64,000 bases of DNA from Pelagimonas sp. (GTDB taxonomy: Bacteria; Pseudomonadota; Alphaproteobacteria; Rhodobacterales; Rhodobacteraceae), in assembly GCA_025210265.1 (NCBI GenBank), contig JAOASD010000031.1:186001-250000 (forward strand), given 5' to 3'. The notes below the pieces were generated by a model. It did no database searches and was not told where the DNA came from. It saw only the letters and a list, made by a program, of their open reading frames with translations. Shown in pieces: positions 35,450 to 43,860 of the stretch (its first letter is position 1; each line of letters starts with the position of its first letter). Position numbers and translations under genes: made by a program.

Positions 35450-37360
35450 ATGACCGATTTTCTTTTGCTTGCGTTCATCTTTCTGGTGGCTGGGGTGTTT
35501 GCTGTGCCGATTGCGTCCCGATTGGGGTTGGGGTCGGTGCTGGGCTATCTGATTGCGGGGATTGCGATCAGTCCGATCCTGGCGCTGTTGCAGGTGGATG
35601 TGGTCTCAATCCAGCATTTTGCCGAATTTGGCGTGGTGATGATGCTGTTCCTTGTCGGGCTGGAGCTGGAGCCAAAGGTGCTGTGGCAGATGCGACATCG
35701 GCTGTTGGGGCTTGGCGGGGGGCAGGTCGGGCTGACCACTTTGCTGGTGATGGGGATCAGCATGGCCTTTGGGCTGAGCTGGTCCGTGGCGCTGGCGGTT
35801 GGCATGGTGCTGGCGCTGAGCTCGACCGCGATTGTGCTGCAGACATTGAATGAAAAGGGGCTGATGCGGTCCGATGGCGGGCAGAGTTCCTTTGCGGTGC
35901 TGCTGACGCAGGATATTGCGGTGATCCCGATGCTGGCCTTTATTCCGCTGCTGGCGATGCCAGAGCTGATGGATCTGGGTCACGAGGTCGCCGGCCATGG
36001 CGAGGCCCATGGTGACGCGCATGGCGATCACGGGGATGATCACGGCGACGGGCATGGCGCGGAGCTGAGCCTTGTGGACGGGTTAAACGGCTGGCAGACG
36101 GCGCTGGTGACAGTGACGGCGGTGGCTTCGGTTGTGATTGGCGGGTCGCGGCTGACCGGGCCTTTGTTCCGGTTCATTGCAGTGGCCAATCTGCGCGAGC
36201 TGTTCACGGCGACGGCGCTGATGATGGTGATCGGCATTGCGCTGTTGATGTCGCTGGTCGGGCTGTCCCCGGCGCTGGGGACATTCATCGCCGGTGTGGT
36301 ACTGGCCAATTCACCCTATCGGCATGAGTTGGAGAGCGACATTGACCCGTTCCGCGGCCTGCTGCTGGGCCTGTTTTTCATGACGGTCGGGGCGGCGATT
36401 GATTTTGGGCTGTTGTTCTCGCAATTCGGGATGATCCTGGGGCTGACCCTGGGCTTGATGGCGTTGAAGGCGGCGGTGCTGCTGGTGCTGGCACAGGTGT
36501 TCAAACTGACCGGCGGCGACCGGTGGCTGTTTGGTCTGGGGCTGGCGCAGGCGGGGGAGTTCGGCTTTGTCCTGCTGTCCTTTACGGTGGCGAACAGCGT
36601 GATCCCGCAGGCGCTGGCGGATCAGCTGTTGCTGGTTGTGGCACTGTCCATGTTGCTGACGCCCGCGCTGTTCATCTTGTATGACAAGGTGATTGCGCCG
36701 CGCTATGCGGGATCGGAAAGCCGTGAGGCAGATGAGATGCCCGGCGATGGTACGGTGCTGGTGGCCGGGGCCGGGCGCATGGGCGGTCTGGTGGACCGGA
36801 TGCTGCGCTCTGCCGGGGTCAAGACCACGGTGATCGACTATAATTCGCGCCGGTTGCAGATCCTCGAACGGTTTGGGGTGCGGCATTATTTTGGCGATGC
36901 GTCGCGGCCGGATCTGCTTCATGCGGCGGGGATTGACGGGGCCAAGGTCTTTGTCATCGCCATCGACAATCGTGAACAGACGACCGAGCTGGTGCATTAC
37001 GTGACCCAGACCCATCCCCATGTGCATGTGGTGGCGCGGGCGGTGGATCGCGATCACGTTTATGATCTGTGGGAGGCCGGGTGCCGCGACATCATCCGCG
37101 AGACCTATGACAGCAGCCTGCGCATGGGGCGCAGTAGCTTTGAGGCGCTGGGGCATTCCGCGGGCGTGGCACAGGCGCTGGTGGATCAGTTCAACGAAAG
37201 CGACCGTCAGGTGATGGTCACGGCGGCGGGTGTGTATCGGTCCGATATTCCGCCGCATGAGAATGAGGAATATGTGAAATTCGTGCTGGAGATGCGCGAT
37301 GAATGGCAGCGCGATCTGAGCGAAAAGATGCAGGAGATCATGGCGCGGGATCGGGCCTGA
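35450..37360 (+). CDS. CPA2 cation/proton antiporter with RCK domain and His-rich loop
   Basis: A 636-residue KefB/KefC-like protein. Residues ~1-410 form the 12-13 helix transport domain, with LVGLELEPKVLWQMR (~65) and the helix GLAQAGEFGFVLLSF (~365); residues ~430-560 are an RCK/TrkA-N domain (TVLVAGAGRMGGLVDRM) that binds NAD(H) or nucleotides and gates K+/H+ exchange. Unusual: between helices near residues 178-203 there is an insert with seven His and many Asp/Gly (GHGEAHGDAHGDHGDD), which looks metal-binding. The glutathione-gated Kef subgroup is the nearest known type, but gating here is not shown. Confidence 0.9.
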   Translation: MTDFLLLAFIFLVAGVFAVPIASRLGLGSVLGYLIAGIAISPILALLQVDVVSIQHFAEFGVVMMLFLVGLELEPKVLWQMRHRLLGLGGGQVGLTTLLVMGISMAFGLSWSVALAVGMVLALSSTAIVLQTLNEKGLMRSDGGQSSFAVLLTQDIAVIPMLAFIPLLAMPELMDLGHEVAGHGEAHGDAHGDHGDDHGDGHGAELSLVDGLNGWQTALVTVTAVASVVIGGSRLTGPLFRFIAVANLRELFTATALMMVIGIALLMSLVGLSPALGTFIAGVVLANSPYRHELESDIDPFRGLLLGLFFMTVGAAIDFGLLFSQFGMILGLTLGLMALKAAVLLVLAQVFKLTGGDRWLFGLGLAQAGEFGFVLLSFTVANSVIPQALADQLLLVVALSMLLTPALFILYDKVIAPRYAGSESREADEMPGDGTVLVAGAGRMGGLVDRMLRSAGVKTTVIDYNSRRLQILERFGVRHYFGDASRPDLLHAAGIDGAKVFVIAIDNREQTTELVHYVTQTHPHVHVVARAVDRDHVYDLWEAGCRDIIRETYDSSLRMGRSSFEALGHSAGVAQALVDQFNESDRQVMVTAAGVYRSDIPPHENEEYVKFVLEMRDEWQRDLSEKMQEIMARDRA

Positions 37361-37362
37361 GC

Positions 37363-37701
37363 CTATCCGCGCTTGATCACGCCGATTTCGTTGAGGATTT
37401 TCTCGATCCCGGTGGGGGCGGCGGTTTTGTCGCCCGCCACTTCGGCGCAGAGCTGGTCAAAGGCTGTGCGCAGGGTCTTTTTCTCTTCGCCTTTGCAATC
37501 GTTCCAGGGGCGGCCCTGCAGGCCCATATGGATCACGTAATAGCCGATGAAATGCGGGCGGGTGCCGGCCTGTAGCAGTTTGCGATAGGCCTCGTGGGCA
37601 CCAAGCGCGCGCAGGGTCTCGGCATCTTTGATCCCGGCGCTGTGACAGCTGGATTCAAAGGCCGGGCCAAGGTTGCGGATCGAGGTGATCGGGGTGCTCA
37701 T
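37363..37701 (-). CDS. TfoX C-terminal domain-like protein
   Basis: A 112-residue protein. The first ~80 residues match the TfoX/Sxy C-terminal helix-hairpin-helix type domain: ITSIRNLGPAFESSCHSAGIKDAETLRALGAHEAYRKLL. In gammaproteobacteria TfoX/Sxy controls competence, but this stand-alone domain is widespread and of unknown role. It lacks the N-terminal TfoX domain. It overlaps the PEP-mutase-like gene by 4 nt, at the end of a three-gene leftward operon. Confidence 0.8.
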   Translation of the reverse strand: MSTPITSIRNLGPAFESSCHSAGIKDAETLRALGAHEAYRKLLQAGTRPHFIGYYVIHMGLQGRPWNDCKGEEKKTLRTAFDQLCAEVAGDKTAAPTGIEKILNEIGVIKRG

Positions 37702-38510
37702 GACAGGAGCTTGTCGACCTTGTCCCCGGAAATGGAGCGGCCAAGCGTGGTAAAGGCCCCGTCGCCGAACATTTCGCGCGCCGCGTCATGGATCACGCGA
37801 TGGGTGGCGCGTGCCAGGGCCGAGCCGAGCGACAGGCGCGCCACCCCGGCATTGGCGAAATCCTGTCGGCTGGGGGCGGTGAAGGGCCCGGCGACCAGCG
37901 CGTTGACCGGCAGCGAGGTGGACTCGCAGATGGTTTTCAGGTCGCCAAATCGCGGCGGCATGGGGATATAGACGCAATCGGCCCCGGCCTGTTCATAGCC
38001 TTTGATGCGGATCAGGGCTTCCGCAAGGTCACATTGGCCGTTCATCACGCCATCGGCGCGGGCAACCAGCACAAAATCGCCGGGCAGGGCGCGGGCGGCG
38101 CTGGCGGCGGCGCGGATGCGTTCGATTGCGTGGTCGGTGTCATAGGGGGTGGCTGTTGGCAGGGCGGTGTCTTCGATCGAGATGCCCGCCAGGCCGATTT
38201 CCGCAGCAAGGCGCACGGTTTCGGCGCAGGTGTCGGGATCATCGCCAAAGCCGTTTTCGAAATCGCCGGATACCGGAACGTCCACTGCGGCGACCAGATC
38301 CTGCGCGTGGGACAGGGCCTCGTCGCGGGTGACATGGCCCATATCGGGGCGGCCCAACGTAAAAGCATGAGCCGCAGAAGAGGTCGCGATGGCCTGCGCC
38401 CCCATGGCGGCCAGCATTTTGGCCGACCCGATGTCCCAGGCATTGGCCAGGATAAACGGATTGCCGGGTTGGTGCAGGGCGCGGAACCGCGCGCCGATAT
38501 CTTCTGTCAT
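37698..38510 (-). CDS. Isocitrate lyase / PEP mutase superfamily protein
   Basis: A 270-residue TIM-barrel protein of the ICL/PEPM superfamily. Landmarks: NPFILANAWDIGSAKMLAAMGAQAIATSSAA (~17-48), VPVSGDFENGFGDDP (metal-binding Asp/Glu, ~80), GISIEDTALP (~110) and VLVARADG (~150). It may act as a carboxyvinyl-carboxyphosphonate-type, oxaloacetate-decarboxylase-like or 2-methylisocitrate-lyase-like enzyme; the short catalytic loop argues against true isocitrate lyase. It sits between an aminotransferase (4-nt overlap) and the TfoX-like gene, which hints at amino- or phosphono-acid metabolism. Confidence 0.82.
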   Translation of the reverse strand: MTEDIGARFRALHQPGNPFILANAWDIGSAKMLAAMGAQAIATSSAAHAFTLGRPDMGHVTRDEALSHAQDLVAAVDVPVSGDFENGFGDDPDTCAETVRLAAEIGLAGISIEDTALPTATPYDTDHAIERIRAAASAARALPGDFVLVARADGVMNGQCDLAEALIRIKGYEQAGADCVYIPMPPRFGDLKTICESTSLPVNALVAGPFTAPSRQDFANAGVARLSLGSALARATHRVIHDAAREMFGDGAFTTLGRSISGDKVDKLLS

Positions 38511-39688
38511 TGGCAGTGCTCCTTGGCAAAGGCGCAGAGAATGGTGAGGGCGTCGCGCAGCGCATCGTCATCGACCGTGAGGGCGACGCGCAGATGGCCC
38601 GCGCCTGAGGGGCCAAAGCTTTCGCCCGGCATGACGGCGATGTGATGCGCGTCCAGCAGGGCCTCGGCAAAGGCGCGGCCGGACAGACCGGTCTTGCGGA
38701 TGTCGAGCATCAGATACATCGCCCCCTGCGAGGGGATGGCGGTGACGGTATCCTGACCGGCCAGCACCTCCAGCGCGAGGGCGCGGCGGCGGCGGAACGG
38801 GGCCGCGACCTCGTCTTCGAGCGGGGTGCCCTGGTTCAGGGCAAATTCGGCGGCGTCCTGCAGGAACCCCGGCACGCCGTAGGTTGTGGTGGTGGCGAGG
38901 TCGATCAGGGCCGAGACGGCCTCGTCCGGGCCGATGATCCAGCCGATGCGCGACCCGGTCATGGCGTGGCTTTTGGACATAGAGCCGATGGTCAGGGTGC
39001 GTTCGGCCATGCCCGGCAGGGCGCGGGGCGACAGGTGTTCGCCCTCCCAGATCTGGGTGTCATAGACCTCGTCCGAGATCAGCCACATGTCCAGATCAAT
39101 GCAGATTTCCGCGATCGCTTCGAGTGTGGCGCGGGGATAGACGGTGCCGGTGGGGTTGTTGGGGCTGTTGATCAGCAGGGTGCGGGCGCCGGTTTCTGTG
39201 GCCAGGTCGCGCAGGCGGATCGGGTCGGGCAGAAAGGCGTCGCGGGCGCGGGTCGGCAGGGCGACGGGTTTGGCCGAGGCGGCGCGGATCGTGCCGGGAT
39301 AGGTGGCGTAATAGGGTTCGATATGCAGGGCCGTGTCGCCGGGATTGCACAGCGCCATATGGGCGGCGAACAGCCCGGCCTGACCGCCCGGTGTGACCAT
39401 CACATGGGCGGGCCGTGTGTCCTGCCCGCTGCGGTGGCTGACCCGGCTGGCGATGGTCTGGCGCAGGCTGTTCGTGCCGGGTACTGCGGCGTATCCTGTA
39501 TGGCCTCCACGCGCGGATTTATGCATAAAATCAAGGATTTGCGGCGCGGTTCCAATGTCGTGCTCGCCAATGGTGAGATGGGTCACATCGACCCCGTCCG
39601 CGGCCATTTTCTGCGCGCGGTAGAACACTTCCCATCCATCCGATCCACCGGAATTGAGCGTGGTGATGCGGTTTGAAAGCTGGGCCAT
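38507..39688 (-). CDS. PLP-dependent aminotransferase, class I/II
   Basis: A 393-residue fold-type I enzyme. Features: TPGGQAGLFAAHMAL (cofactor phosphate loop), INSPNNPTGTVYP (~170), SDEVYD (PLP-ring Asp), and SMSKSHAMTGSRIGW, whose Lys forms the Schiff base. It likely transaminates an amino acid with pyruvate or 2-oxoglutarate. AAGGAGCGCCGCAC precedes the ATG. It is the first gene of the leftward operon with the PEP-mutase-like and TfoX-like genes; its upstream region is shared with the GTA promoter region on the other strand. Confidence 0.92.
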   Translation of the reverse strand: MAQLSNRITTLNSGGSDGWEVFYRAQKMAADGVDVTHLTIGEHDIGTAPQILDFMHKSARGGHTGYAAVPGTNSLRQTIASRVSHRSGQDTRPAHVMVTPGGQAGLFAAHMALCNPGDTALHIEPYYATYPGTIRAASAKPVALPTRARDAFLPDPIRLRDLATETGARTLLINSPNNPTGTVYPRATLEAIAEICIDLDMWLISDEVYDTQIWEGEHLSPRALPGMAERTLTIGSMSKSHAMTGSRIGWIIGPDEAVSALIDLATTTTYGVPGFLQDAAEFALNQGTPLEDEVAAPFRRRRALALEVLAGQDTVTAIPSQGAMYLMLDIRKTGLSGRAFAEALLDAHHIAVMPGESFGPSGAGHLRVALTVDDDALRDALTILCAFAKEHCQ

Positions 39689-39768
39689 GTGCGGCGCTCC
39701 TTGACTGTCCTTGTGCCAGTGGTGGCAGAGCCGCGCGCCTTCGTCCAGCCTTGTTGCGGGTGGAGGTC

Positions 39769-39783
39769 TTAACAAGGGGTTAA
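39769..39783. promoter_or_regulatory. Perfect CtrA-type site upstream of the GTA cluster
   Basis: TTAA at 39769-39772, a 7-nt spacer, TTAA at 39780-39783: the full TTAA-N7-TTAA consensus for the cell-cycle regulator CtrA. It lies between the aminotransferase start (39688) and the GTA small terminase (39944). CtrA is needed for GTA production in Rhodobacter and Dinoroseobacter. Such a motif can also occur by chance. Confidence 0.55.
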
Positions 39784-39943
39784 TCCGGCGCGCGCGGGCG
39801 TCGGGGATTGGTCACTTTGTCAGGGGTAGTCTGCCCACATGCTGGACGTGGGTTGGCAGGCCGGTCCTCGGGAGAATCCGGGGGATGCGGACCTGTCGCC
39901 CATGCCTGGAGGGGGAGACCTACAGGCAAGAAAGGTGTCGAGC

Positions 39944-40309
39944 ATGAACGAGCAGAACAACAGGCGCCCCGTGCTGATCACGCTTCAGAATGAGTTGGAG
40001 CAATTGCAGCGAGAACGCGATGAAATCGCAGAGCTGCTGGCCGGGTTCAAAGAGGACCTTTTCGAGTTGCAGCGCAAGCTGCGCGCCCAGGAACGGGCGA
40101 AAAGCGGTGATGACGGGAAGCTGTTGAGCGAGGTGAAATTCTGGCTGAAAGCGGCCAGGGAAACGGAGAAAGAAATTGAAGCGATCAGACGAAAGGAAGC
40201 CGGTATTGCCGGAGAATACGGGCTTGACCTTGAGCAGGCAGGCCATGAAATCGGGTGCCGCCTGGCTGGCCTCCGCGCCTGTTGCGGTGCAGAAGAGGTT
40301 TCTGGATGA
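39944..40309 (+). CDS. GTA g1, small terminase subunit TerS
   Basis: A 121-residue, strongly charged, mostly helical protein (ITLQNELEQLQRERDEIAELLAGFKED ... LQRKLRAQERAKS) with a coiled-coil core, as in the RcGTA orfg1 product that was identified as the small terminase. It would oligomerise and recruit TerL; RcGTA TerS lacks tight sequence-specific DNA binding, consistent with random packaging. The ATG after AAGAAAGGTGTCGAGC is chosen; earlier in-frame codons are not conserved-looking. Its 3' end overlaps terL by about 65 nt. Confidence 0.8.
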   Translation: MNEQNNRRPVLITLQNELEQLQRERDEIAELLAGFKEDLFELQRKLRAQERAKSGDDGKLLSEVKFWLKAARETEKEIEAIRRKEAGIAGEYGLDLEQAGHEIGCRLAGLRACCGAEEVSG

Positions 40310-41594
40310 GCTGACCATTGGGGAGCGCCTTGCGCTCCCCTTTCTGTTTGAGTTCTGGGCGCATGATCATCAGATCCCGCCCGAGGGGGACTGGCGCAGC
40401 TGGGTCTGTATGGGCGGGCGCGGCGCGGGCAAGACGCGGGCCGGGGCCGAATGGGTGCGCGCGCAGGTCGAGGGCGCGCGGCCGCTGGATCCGGGTCGGG
40501 CCAAGCGGCTGGCCCTGATTGGCGAGACCTTTGATCAGGTGCGCGAGGTGATGATTTTTGGCGATAGCGGGATCATGGCCTGTTCGCCGCCCGATCGAAA
40601 ACCGAAATGGGTGGCCAGCCGCCGCTGTCTGGTCTGGCCCAACGGGGCCGAGGCCATGGCCTATTCTGCCTATGACCCGGAATCGCTGCGCGGGCCGCAG
40701 TTTGACGGCGCCTGGGTGGATGAGCTGGCGAAATGGCCCAAGGCGCGCGAGACTTGGGACATGCTGCAATTTGGTTTGCGTCTGGGCGAACATCCTCGGG
40801 TCTGTGTCACCACGACGCCGCGCACGATTGATGTGCTGAAGGAGTTGCTGGAGCTGGACTCGACCGTTGTGACCCGCGCCAAGACCGAGGCGAACCGGGC
40901 GCATCTGGCGGATAGTTTCCTTGAGGAGGTGCGGCGGCGCTATGAGGGCTCGCGTCTGGGGATGCAGGAGCTGGATGGCGTGTTGCTGGATGAGGTCGAT
41001 GGCGCGCTTTGGACGCTGGAGATGCTGGAAAAGGCGCGGGCCGGGCGGATGCCGGATTTTGACCGCGTGGTCGTAGCGGTGGATCCGCCGGCCAGCGAGG
41101 GCAAGTCGGCGGATACCTGCGGGATCGTCGTGGCCGGTGTGGTCATGGACGCGGATATGGCGGGCTGGCGTGCGCATGTGCTGGAGGATGCCAGCGTGCA
41201 GGGCTTGTCGCCTTTGGGTTGGGCCGAGGCGGCAGTGGATGCGGCGAAACGCTGGGAGGCGGACCGCGTGGTGGCCGAGGTCAACCAGGGCGGTGCCATG
41301 GTCGAGACATTGCTGCGGCAGGTGGATCCGATGCTGGCGGTGAAACAGGTTCATGCGACGCGGGGCAAGGTCGCGCGGGCAGAGCCTGTTTCGGCGCTGT
41401 ATGAGCAGGGCAAGGTCAAGCACGCGCGCGGTCTGGTGGAGCTGGAGGCGCAGATGTGTCTGATGAGCCTGCAGGGCTATCAGGGGCAAGGCAGCCCGGA
41501 CCGGGTGGATGCGCTGGTCTGGGCGCTGAGTGAATTGATGGTGCTGCCGGGGGATCAGAAATTTCAGTCCCCCAAGATGCGGTTGATCATGTGA
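40245..41594 (+). CDS. GTA g2, large terminase TerL
   Basis: A 449-residue packaging motor. The ATPase domain has Walker A GGRGAGKT (Lys63) and a Walker B-like hydrophobic-DELAKW stretch (FDGAWVDELAKW, ~160). The nuclease domain follows the VVVAVDPPASEG strand (~275), where acidic residues bind metal, with later AEVNQGG (~350) and PDRVDALVWAL. Terminase 6 family. The ATG at MKSGAAWLASAP is used, matching the family start; an upstream TTG would lengthen the overlap with TerS to 134 nt. After it comes an unusual 253-bp gap. Confidence 0.95.
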   Translation: MKSGAAWLASAPVAVQKRFLDELTIGERLALPFLFEFWAHDHQIPPEGDWRSWVCMGGRGAGKTRAGAEWVRAQVEGARPLDPGRAKRLALIGETFDQVREVMIFGDSGIMACSPPDRKPKWVASRRCLVWPNGAEAMAYSAYDPESLRGPQFDGAWVDELAKWPKARETWDMLQFGLRLGEHPRVCVTTTPRTIDVLKELLELDSTVVTRAKTEANRAHLADSFLEEVRRRYEGSRLGMQELDGVLLDEVDGALWTLEMLEKARAGRMPDFDRVVVAVDPPASEGKSADTCGIVVAGVVMDADMAGWRAHVLEDASVQGLSPLGWAEAAVDAAKRWEADRVVAEVNQGGAMVETLLRQVDPMLAVKQVHATRGKVARAEPVSALYEQGKVKHARGLVELEAQMCLMSLQGYQGQGSPDRVDALVWALSELMVLPGDQKFQSPKMRLIM

Positions 41595-41847
41595 TGTGAG
41601 ATTTCGGTATCCCTCTGATTTTGCGTTAGAAAATATGTAAATCAGGGGGGTGCCGGGGCACCGTACGGTGCCAAAAACCCCTGTTAATTTCTAATTCATA
41701 GGGTGTTTTTCGAAGACGGGGGCGACCCTGGCGAAACGATCCTGAAGGCAGGGTTTTGGATTGGCGGGAATGGCGGGTGCGCTGTTCGCGGGCAGATGTC
41801 TGCGGCCAATTTGAACGATGTCCGGGGCAGCAAAGGAGCGAAAGGCG
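41595..41847. other. AT-rich gap with nested palindromes between terL and portal
   Basis: This is the only large gap in the GTA cluster apart from the one after the capsid gene. It is AT-rich at 41600-41710 and has GGTGCC (41649), GGCACC (41657) and GGTGCC (41667), which can form two alternative hairpins; 41657-41672 is a perfect 16-bp palindrome. Flanking tracts TAGAAA...CAGGGG and CCCCTG...TTTCTA extend the symmetry. No credible gene. Confidence 0.6.
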
Positions 41848-43050
41848 ATGGTATTCGATTTTCTGCGGCGGGGTGGCGCTGAGGCCAAGCCGGTTCAGGC
41901 ACCTGAAGCAAAAGCGTCGGCCACGGGGCCGGTTGTGGCGCATATGAGCGCGGGCCGGGTGGCCTGGTCGCCGCGGGACACCGTTTCGCTGACCAAGCAG
42001 GCCTTCACCGGCAACCCGGTTGGGTTCCGCGCGGTGAAGCTGATTGCCGAGGCGGCCTCGGCCCTGCCTCTGGTGCTGGAGGATGGGCAGACGCGCTATG
42101 CGGATCATCCGATGCTAAAGCTGATCAAGGCGCCTAATCCGGGCCAGGGCCGCGCTGAGCTGTTCGAGGCGCTGTATGGCCAGCTGCTGCTGTCTGGCGA
42201 TGGTTATGTGGAGGCGGTTGCCGGTGAGGCGGGCCTGCCCTTTGAGCTGCATGTGCTGCGCTCGGATCGCATGTCGCTGGTGCCTGGCGCGGATGGCTGG
42301 CCGGTGGCCTATGACTATAGCGTGGGCGGGCGCAAGCATCGCTTTGACGTGACGGGGGCGGTTTCGCCGATCTGCCATATCAAGAATTTCCATCCGCAGG
42401 ATGATCATTATGGCTTGTCGCCTTTGCAGGCGGCGGCGCAGGCGGTGGATGTGCATAATTCTGCCAGCCGCTGGTCCAAGGGTCTGCTGGACAATGCGGC
42501 GCGCCCGTCCGGTGCGATTGTCTGGAAGGGGGCCGAGGGGCAGGGGCATCTGTCGTCCGATCAGTATGACCGGCTCGTGAGTGAAATGGAGAGCAACTAT
42601 CAGGGTGCGCGCAATGCGGGGCGGCCGATGTTGCTGGAAGGTGGTCTGGACTGGAAGCCCATGGGGTTCTCGCCCAGCGATATGGAGTTCCAGAAAACCA
42701 AGGAAGCGGCGGCGCGTGAAATCGCGGTGGCCTTTGGGGTGCCGCCCATGTTGCTGGGGATCCCTGGCGAGGCGACCTATTCAAATTACGCCGAAGCGCA
42801 TCGCGCCTTTTATCGCCTGACGGTGCTGCCTTTGGCGGCGCGGGTCACGGCGGCGGTGTCGCGCTGGCTGTCGGATTTTGTCGGCGAAGAGGTGGTTCTG
42901 AGCCCCGATATGGATCGCATCCCGGCGCTGGCGGCGGAACGTGACGCGCAATGGGCGCGCGTGGCCAAGGCGGATTTCCTGAGCGTGGCGGAAAAGCGCC
43001 ATCTGCTGGGCCTGCCGGTTCTGTCCGAGGATGGGGGTGATCGTGACTGA
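41848..43050 (+). CDS. GTA g3, portal protein
   Basis: A 400-residue HK97-type portal (phage portal family). Recognisable segments: VGFRAVKLIAEAASALPLVL (~50-70), ELFEALYGQLLLSGDGYVEA (~105), HIKNFHPQDDHYGLSPLQAAAQAVD (~180) and VAFGVPPMLLGIPGEATYSNYAEAHRAFYR (~300). Twelve copies form the DNA-entry ring at one capsid vertex and dock TerL. CAAAGGAGCGAAAGGCG precedes the ATG. The 3' end overlaps g3.5. Confidence 0.95.
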   Translation: MVFDFLRRGGAEAKPVQAPEAKASATGPVVAHMSAGRVAWSPRDTVSLTKQAFTGNPVGFRAVKLIAEAASALPLVLEDGQTRYADHPMLKLIKAPNPGQGRAELFEALYGQLLLSGDGYVEAVAGEAGLPFELHVLRSDRMSLVPGADGWPVAYDYSVGGRKHRFDVTGAVSPICHIKNFHPQDDHYGLSPLQAAAQAVDVHNSASRWSKGLLDNAARPSGAIVWKGAEGQGHLSSDQYDRLVSEMESNYQGARNAGRPMLLEGGLDWKPMGFSPSDMEFQKTKEAAAREIAVAFGVPPMLLGIPGEATYSNYAEAHRAFYRLTVLPLAARVTAAVSRWLSDFVGEEVVLSPDMDRIPALAAERDAQWARVAKADFLSVAEKRHLLGLPVLSEDGGDRD

Positions 43051-43270
43051 GATGCGGCGCAGGGCCGAGGCCTTTGCCTGCGCGCCTGCCCTGCGTCTGG
43101 AGGCGCATGAGCGGGTGAGCAAGCTGCAGATCGAGGCCCTGAACATGCGGCTTGATCGGATCGAGGCGCTGATGGAGCGGCTGGAAAAGCGGCTTTGGCT
43201 GACGGTGTACGGCGTGGCCGGGGTGATCCTGGCCGAGGCCTTCCAGGGGTTCCTGAACGCAACCCCCTGA
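43043..43270 (+). CDS. GTA g3.5, small head-formation protein
   Basis: About 75 residues. The start is uncertain: GTG at 43043 as listed, ATG at 43031, or ATG at 43052. The core is a charged helix (AHERVSKLQIEALNMRLDRIEALMERLEKRL) followed by a hydrophobic segment (WLTVYGVAGVILAEAF). This matches the small RcGTA orfg3.5 protein family, needed for normal head formation; the biochemical role is unknown. It lies between portal and protease. Confidence 0.85.
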   Translation: MTEMRRRAEAFACAPALRLEAHERVSKLQIEALNMRLDRIEALMERLEKRLWLTVYGVAGVILAEAFQGFLNATP

Positions 43271-43285
43271 GCAAAGGAGACCAGT

Positions 43286-43834
43286 ATGGATCTGGAACAC
43301 AAGTTCTGCAGTTTCGACGCCGAGATAACGGTGGTCGAGGGCACAAAGATCGAAGGCTATGCCAGCCTGTTCGGCGCCTGCGACCAGGGCGGCGATGTGG
43401 TGGCAAAGGGCGCGTATGCCCGGTCTTTGGCCAAGCTGGCCAAGGAAGGCCGCGCGGTGAAAATGCTGTGGCAGCATGATCCGGCCCAGCCGATCGGCAT
43501 CTGGGACGAGGTGCGCGAAGACGAGCGTGGCCTTTATGTCAAAGGCCGTCTGCTGGACAGCGTCGAAAAGGGCCGCGAGGCGGCGGCGCTGATCGAGGCG
43601 GGTGCCATTGACGGGCTGTCCATCGGCTATCGCACGGTGAAGGCGGCAAAGAATGACAAGGGCCAGCGGCTCTTGAACGAACTGGAGCTTTGGGAGGTGT
43701 CCTTGGTGACGTTCCCGATGCTTCCCAGTGCGCGGGTGGCCTCTAAGGCGGAAGAAATTCCGGCGGAGGAGGAGGGCCTGCGTGAGTTGGCGGATGTCCT
43801 AGAGGACATGCGTCGTAACCTGGCGGGCGGCTGA
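43286..43834 (+). CDS. GTA g4, prohead protease
   Basis: A 182-residue HK97-family (S78/U35) maturation protease. Motifs: VEGYASLFG-like start (IEGYASLFGACDQGGD), catalytic His in MLWQHDPAQPIG (~69) and catalytic Ser in AIDGLSIGYRT (~112). It removes the scaffolding delta-domain of the capsid protein during head assembly. AAAGGAGACCAGT precedes the ATG. The capsid gene follows after 26 bp. Confidence 0.95.
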   Translation: MDLEHKFCSFDAEITVVEGTKIEGYASLFGACDQGGDVVAKGAYARSLAKLAKEGRAVKMLWQHDPAQPIGIWDEVREDERGLYVKGRLLDSVEKGREAAALIEAGAIDGLSIGYRTVKAAKNDKGQRLLNELELWEVSLVTFPMLPSARVASKAEEIPAEEEGLRELADVLEDMRRNLAGG

Positions 43835-43860
43835 CGCGCGCCACTCTCAGACACGGGAAA

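Noticed and set aside
37363..37701. TfoX-like gene as a competence partner of the GTA
   Set aside because: Only the C-terminal domain is present, the operon points away from the GTA, and this domain is common without any link to DNA uptake.
40176..40244. TTG start for terL giving 472 residues
   Set aside because: It would overlap TerS by 134 nt; the ATG at 40245 matches the usual family N-terminus.
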